From positions 1 through 5,672 of the forward strand of contig WHTL01000267.1 of assembly GCA_009377735.1 (NCBI GenBank): 5,672 bases of DNA. The letters run 5' to 3'. The notes beneath the pieces were generated by a model. That model ran no database searches and had not been told where the DNA came from. It was given only the letters and a program-made list of their open reading frames with translations. Origin of the DNA: Acidimicrobiia bacterium (lineage in GTDB: Bacteria > Actinomycetota > Acidimicrobiia > Spongiisociales > ZC4RG35). Positions 5,149-5,672 of this stretch are shown one piece after another (within the stretch, counting starts at the first letter, position 1; every line of letters starts with the position of its first letter). The position numbers and the translations under genes are program-made.

Positions 5149-5672
5149 GTGCTGAAATTCATCATCAGGCGTGTGTCCCAGATGGTGGTCGTCTTGGTGG
5201 TGCTCAGCGTCCTGCTTTTCGCCTGGCTACACAGCCTCCCGGGTGGGCCGGCTGGTGCATTGCTCGGGGTACGGGGAGATGCAGAGTCCCTCGCTGCGCT
5301 GGAGGAGGCCCTGGGGCTCGATCAGCCAATCTGGGTGCAGTATGCCCGCTTTGTGGAGCGCGCCATTTCCGGTGATTTCGGGACATCCAACGGTGTCCTA
5401 CGAGGCGCCGATGCCATGGACGTGTTCCTCACCCGGCTTCCTGCCACCATCGAGCTGAGTATGTTGGCGTTGATCATCGCGGTGAGCCTCGCCATCCCGA
5501 TCGGCTATATGGCGGCACGTCGCCGGGGTAGCCTGCTCGACACCGGGTCGATTATCGGGTCTCTCGTTGGTGTGGCCGTCCCGATCTTTTTCCTGGCGTT
5601 CGTCCTCAAGTACATCTTTGCCATTCGCTTGGGGATACTGCCGCCCTCCGGTCGCCAATCGACCGGCCTCAA
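5149..5672 (+). CDS. Peptide ABC transporter permease, DppB/OppB type (partial, runs off right edge)
   Basis: This is an inner-membrane channel subunit of a di-/oligopeptide importer; 174 residues are visible and the full family length is about 310-340. The start GTG 5149 has GGAG 8 nt upstream; an in-frame GTG at 5140 lacks a good site. The sequence follows the DppB plan: a basic N-terminus (KFIIRR), a first membrane segment at about 11-30, the PGGP motif (31-34), the periplasmic region with LGLDQPIWVQYARFV (55-69) and GDFGTS (75-80), then RLPATIELSMLALIIA (96-111) entering the second segment, the short basic loop ARRRGSLLD, and a third segment VPIFFLAFVLKYIF (144-157) followed by GILPPSG. 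No frameshift or stop occurs before the edge. It lies 69 bp behind the binding-protein gene on the same strand with no clear terminator between, so they are probably cotranscribed. DppC- and ATPase-type genes are expected further right. Confidence 0.92.
   Translation, partial: MLKFIIRRVSQMVVVLVVLSVLLFAWLHSLPGGPAGALLGVRGDAESLAALEEALGLDQPIWVQYARFVERAISGDFGTSNGVLRGADAMDVFLTRLPATIELSMLALIIAVSLAIPIGYMAARRRGSLLDTGSIIGSLVGVAVPIFFLAFVLKYIFAIRLGILPPSGRQSTGL

Noticed and set aside
1..5672. CRISPR array, tRNA or rRNA gene
   Set aside because: No regularly spaced repeats, cloverleaf-like segments or rRNA-like stretches were seen on either strand.

Overview
The window looks like a chromosomal accessory locus from a fairly GC-rich, probably actinobacterial genome. 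The grounds are the GTG start codons, the lipoprotein-type solute-binding protein with a low-complexity linker after its lipobox, and an IS110-type transposase of a kind common in Actinobacteria. This placement is an inference from style and composition; no rRNA or other marker is present.

Layout. Positions 1-375 hold the C-terminal part of an IS110-family transposase (plus strand, running in from the left). After 44 bp comes a convergent GntR/FadR-type regulator (minus strand, stop at 420; start most likely GTG at 1100, longer alternative GTG at 1175). Upstream of it on the same strand is a large secreted cyanophycinase-like protein (1242-3089). It has one intact S51-type catalytic domain followed by a second, degenerate copy of the fold. 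A roughly 240-bp divergent control region (3090-3327) holds candidate promoters in both directions and three inverted repeats. On the plus strand follow a family 5 (DppA/OppA-type) peptide-binding lipoprotein (3328-5079) and the start of a DppB-type permease gene (5149 to the right edge).

How the parts may work together (inference). The secreted cyanophycinase would cut extracellular cyanophycin (multi-L-arginyl-poly-L-aspartate) into beta-Asp-Arg dipeptides. The binding lipoprotein keeps the Arg and Asp that clamp a dipeptide's two ends in E. coli DppA, so it could capture that product and pass it to the permease. The GntR regulator would sense the dipeptide or a breakdown product and control the divergent region. 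The genes beyond the right edge would be expected to include DppC/D/F-type components and perhaps an isoaspartyl dipeptidase; that is the most direct test.

The most interesting points are this apparent scavenging locus, the tandem active/inactive cyanophycinase architecture, and a near-perfect palindrome overlapping the candidate promoter of the transporter.
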